From assembly GCA_017626625.1 (NCBI GenBank), contig JAGAIK010000055.1, positions 1 to 5,201 on the forward strand: 5,201 bases of DNA. Direction: 5' to 3'. This stretch comes from Roseburia sp. GTDB taxonomy: Bacteria; Bacillota; Clostridia; Lachnospirales; Lachnospiraceae. The translations under genes and the position numbers were made by a program. Positions 4,187 to 5,201 of this stretch are shown in pieces (positions within the stretch are counted from its first letter, which is position 1; each line of letters begins with the position of its first letter). The notes below the pieces were generated by a model. That model saw only the letters and a list, made by a program, of their open reading frames with translations, searched no databases and had not been told where the DNA came from.

Positions 4187-4423
4187 ATGCAGTTACGTAA
4201 AAAGGATAGAGCACCACCGAGAATATATATGACTTGTGAGAAACTAATTTTTAACATTGCTTTTTCCGGAAAAATCGTCTGGGAAAATTGTAATATTTGT
4301 ACAAAAAAATCAAAAACTGTGGAAAAATCTGGAAATATGAGATACACTACGGGTGTGATATATTCTGTGCATAATGCAAAAAGAAAACCAAAAGGAGTAC
4401 ACTATGAAAAAACAAACATGTAA
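4187..4423 (+). pseudogene. Probable remnant of a mobC-type relaxosome gene
   Basis: An ATG at 4187 has GGAGGA (4171-4176) 10 nt upstream and begins MQLRKKDRAPPRIYMTCEKL. From memory this matches the beginning of Firmicute MobC-like mobilization proteins (LRKKDR..PRIYMTxEEKxLI), which normally follow oriT and run to over 100 residues. After about residue 22 the likeness stops: the rest (FNIAFSGKIVWENCNICTKK...) is Lys/Asn/Cys-rich with no family pattern, the frame ends after 78 codons, and the last 20 nt overlap the next gene. I infer that recombination near 4235-4250 replaced the body of the gene. Alternatively it is an intact unknown short gene. Translation of the N-terminus looks possible. 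Confidence 0.45.
4240..4403 (+). other. Noncoding leader of the BIG2 gene, possible junction
   Basis: AT-rich DNA between the mobC-like start and the secreted-protein gene. It contains the 10-bp palindrome TTTGTACAAA (4296-4305) and a GATATATTC stretch (about 4356-4364) that could hold a -10, but no convincing -35. Nothing else is recognised. Confidence 0.3.
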
Positions 4424-5201
4424 ATCTATGAAAAGAATCATCTCATTTATAATGGCATTTGCGTTAATGGCAAGCAGCTTGACAATCGGTCAGCCCCAGA
4501 CGGCAGAAGCGGCATCGAAAAAAACAACCGTAAATAAAAACCGAATCGAGTTTGTAACAACGGAAACCATGAAAGGGAAAGACTACACAGAGGAGAACAT
4601 GCTGCTTAACAGAACAACAGCCGTAACGACTTATAAGAGAAAGAAAATAACCCTTGTTCCGGTGTATATCTATCAGAATGGGAAACTGATGGGAAGTGGG
4701 AAAAACTGTGTCTCATACAAGACATTAAAATACAAATCTTCAAAACCGAGCGTGGCATCTGTGAATAAAAAGGGGGTTATCACACCGAAGAAGAATGGTA
4801 CGGCAACCATTACGGTGAGTTCCGTCTATAACTCTAAAGTAAAAGGAACGATTGAGGTTACGGTTACAACCAAAGTAAAAGCAGTAAAAGCAACGAAAAA
4901 AGAATCAAAAAAAGCGAAATTCGTGTTAGAGGCGTCACATCAGAAAACATGTGATACGGCGTGGATGTACCCTGGGGAATACATGACACTGAGTATGAAG
5001 TACTCGAAGAACATGAAGAATAAGAAACTGAAATGGAAGAGCAGCGATAAGAGTATTGCAACCGTGAATAAAAATGGCGTGGTTACAACAAAAAAGAAAG
5101 GGAGCGTGACGATTACTGCAACATCGACGGCGGATAAGAGTGTGAAAGCAACGTTTGAGATTGAGGTGAAGCGGATACCGACAGCAGAAGAAAATGCAAA
5201 A
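4404..5201 (+). CDS. Secreted protein with BIG2 (bacterial Ig-like) domains, 5' part
   Basis: 266 residues to the window edge, no stop yet. AGGAG (4393-4397) is 6 nt upstream of ATG. Residues 1-36 are a Sec signal peptide: basic start (MKKQTCKSMKR), hydrophobic core (IISFIMAFALMASSLTI), and AEA at 34-36 with cleavage likely before Ala37. Two BIG2-type repeats follow: about 105-154 (LKYKSSKPSVASVNKKGVIT...GTATITVSS...IEVTV) and about 207-255 (LKWKSSDKSIATVNKNGVVT...GSVTITATS...FEIEV), each with the W/YxSSxxxVAxVxxxGxVTxxxxGxxxIT signature. BIG2 folds are beta-sandwiches used as spacers or adhesive modules in cell-surface proteins. Lys content is high. What the C-terminus carries (enzyme, binding or anchor domain) is outside the window. 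It may be cargo or a chromosomal neighbour of the mobile module. Confidence 0.93.
   Translation, partial: MKKQTCKSMKRIISFIMAFALMASSLTIGQPQTAEAASKKTTVNKNRIEFVTTETMKGKDYTEENMLLNRTTAVTTYKRKKITLVPVYIYQNGKLMGSGKNCVSYKTLKYKSSKPSVASVNKKGVITPKKNGTATITVSSVYNSKVKGTIEVTVTTKVKAVKATKKESKKAKFVLEASHQKTCDTAWMYPGEYMTLSMKYSKNMKNKKLKWKSSDKSIATVNKNGVVTTKKKGSVTITATSTADKSVKATFEIEVKRIPTAEENAK

Noticed and set aside
4012..4347. Minus-strand frame of 111 codons
   Set aside because: It is a translation of the oriT hairpins and the mobC-like start in reverse; peptides of this type are common artefacts of oriT regions.
4864..5061. Minus-strand Ser/Leu-rich frame
   Set aside because: Antisense to the BIG2 repeats, caused by their Lys-rich codons.

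Overview
The window looks like part of a Gram-positive, low-to-moderate GC Firmicute, most likely a Clostridia/Lachnospiraceae-type gut bacterium. Support comes from strong AGGAGG-type ribosome binding sites, AT-rich intergenic DNA, the style of the replication and mobilization proteins, and a Lys-rich secreted protein with BIG2 (bacterial Ig-like) domains. No species can be named from this sequence alone.

Layout. (1) 1-201, minus strand: the 5' part of a short-chain dehydrogenase gene. It is clearly richer in G+C than what follows and is probably host chromosome. (2) 202-409: divergent control region with a minus-strand extended -10 and a 44-bp near-perfect palindrome that overlaps a TTGACA box. 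(3) 410-1380: three overlapping plus-strand genes, coding for a small HTH protein, an XRE regulator and a ribbon-helix-helix/ParR-like protein with a Met/Gly repeat tail. A 33-residue ORF with an excellent ribosome binding site follows at 1419-1520. (4) 1631-2671: a two-winged-helix, replication-initiator-like protein. (5) 2672-3520: about 850 bp without a convincing gene. It holds origin-like signals (AT-rich stretch, four TTCAA iterons about 31 bp apart, a DnaA box) and a striking ~250-bp long inverted repeat with two perfectly paired blocks. (6) 3521-3956: two small overlapping genes of unknown function. (7) 3957-4186: an oriT-like region with CCGTCAAG repeats at 20-bp spacing and several hairpins. 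(8) 4187-4423: what looks like the first codons of a mobC-type relaxosome gene, degenerate after about 20 residues. (9) 4404 to the end: a secreted BIG2-domain protein, cut by the window edge.

Taken together, 300-4240 reads as a plasmid-like replication/maintenance/transfer module (regulators, possible partition protein, Rep, origin, oriT, start of mobC) lodged next to chromosomal genes. It could be an integrated plasmid, an integrative mobilizable element, or the remnant of one. No integrase, relaxase or ParM-like ATPase is visible here. If the element is functional, those must lie outside the window or be supplied in trans. The most unusual object is the long inverted repeat at 3195-3445. 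Its function is not known to me, and its pattern of two conserved paired blocks separated by a diverged middle suggests selection on a folded DNA or RNA.
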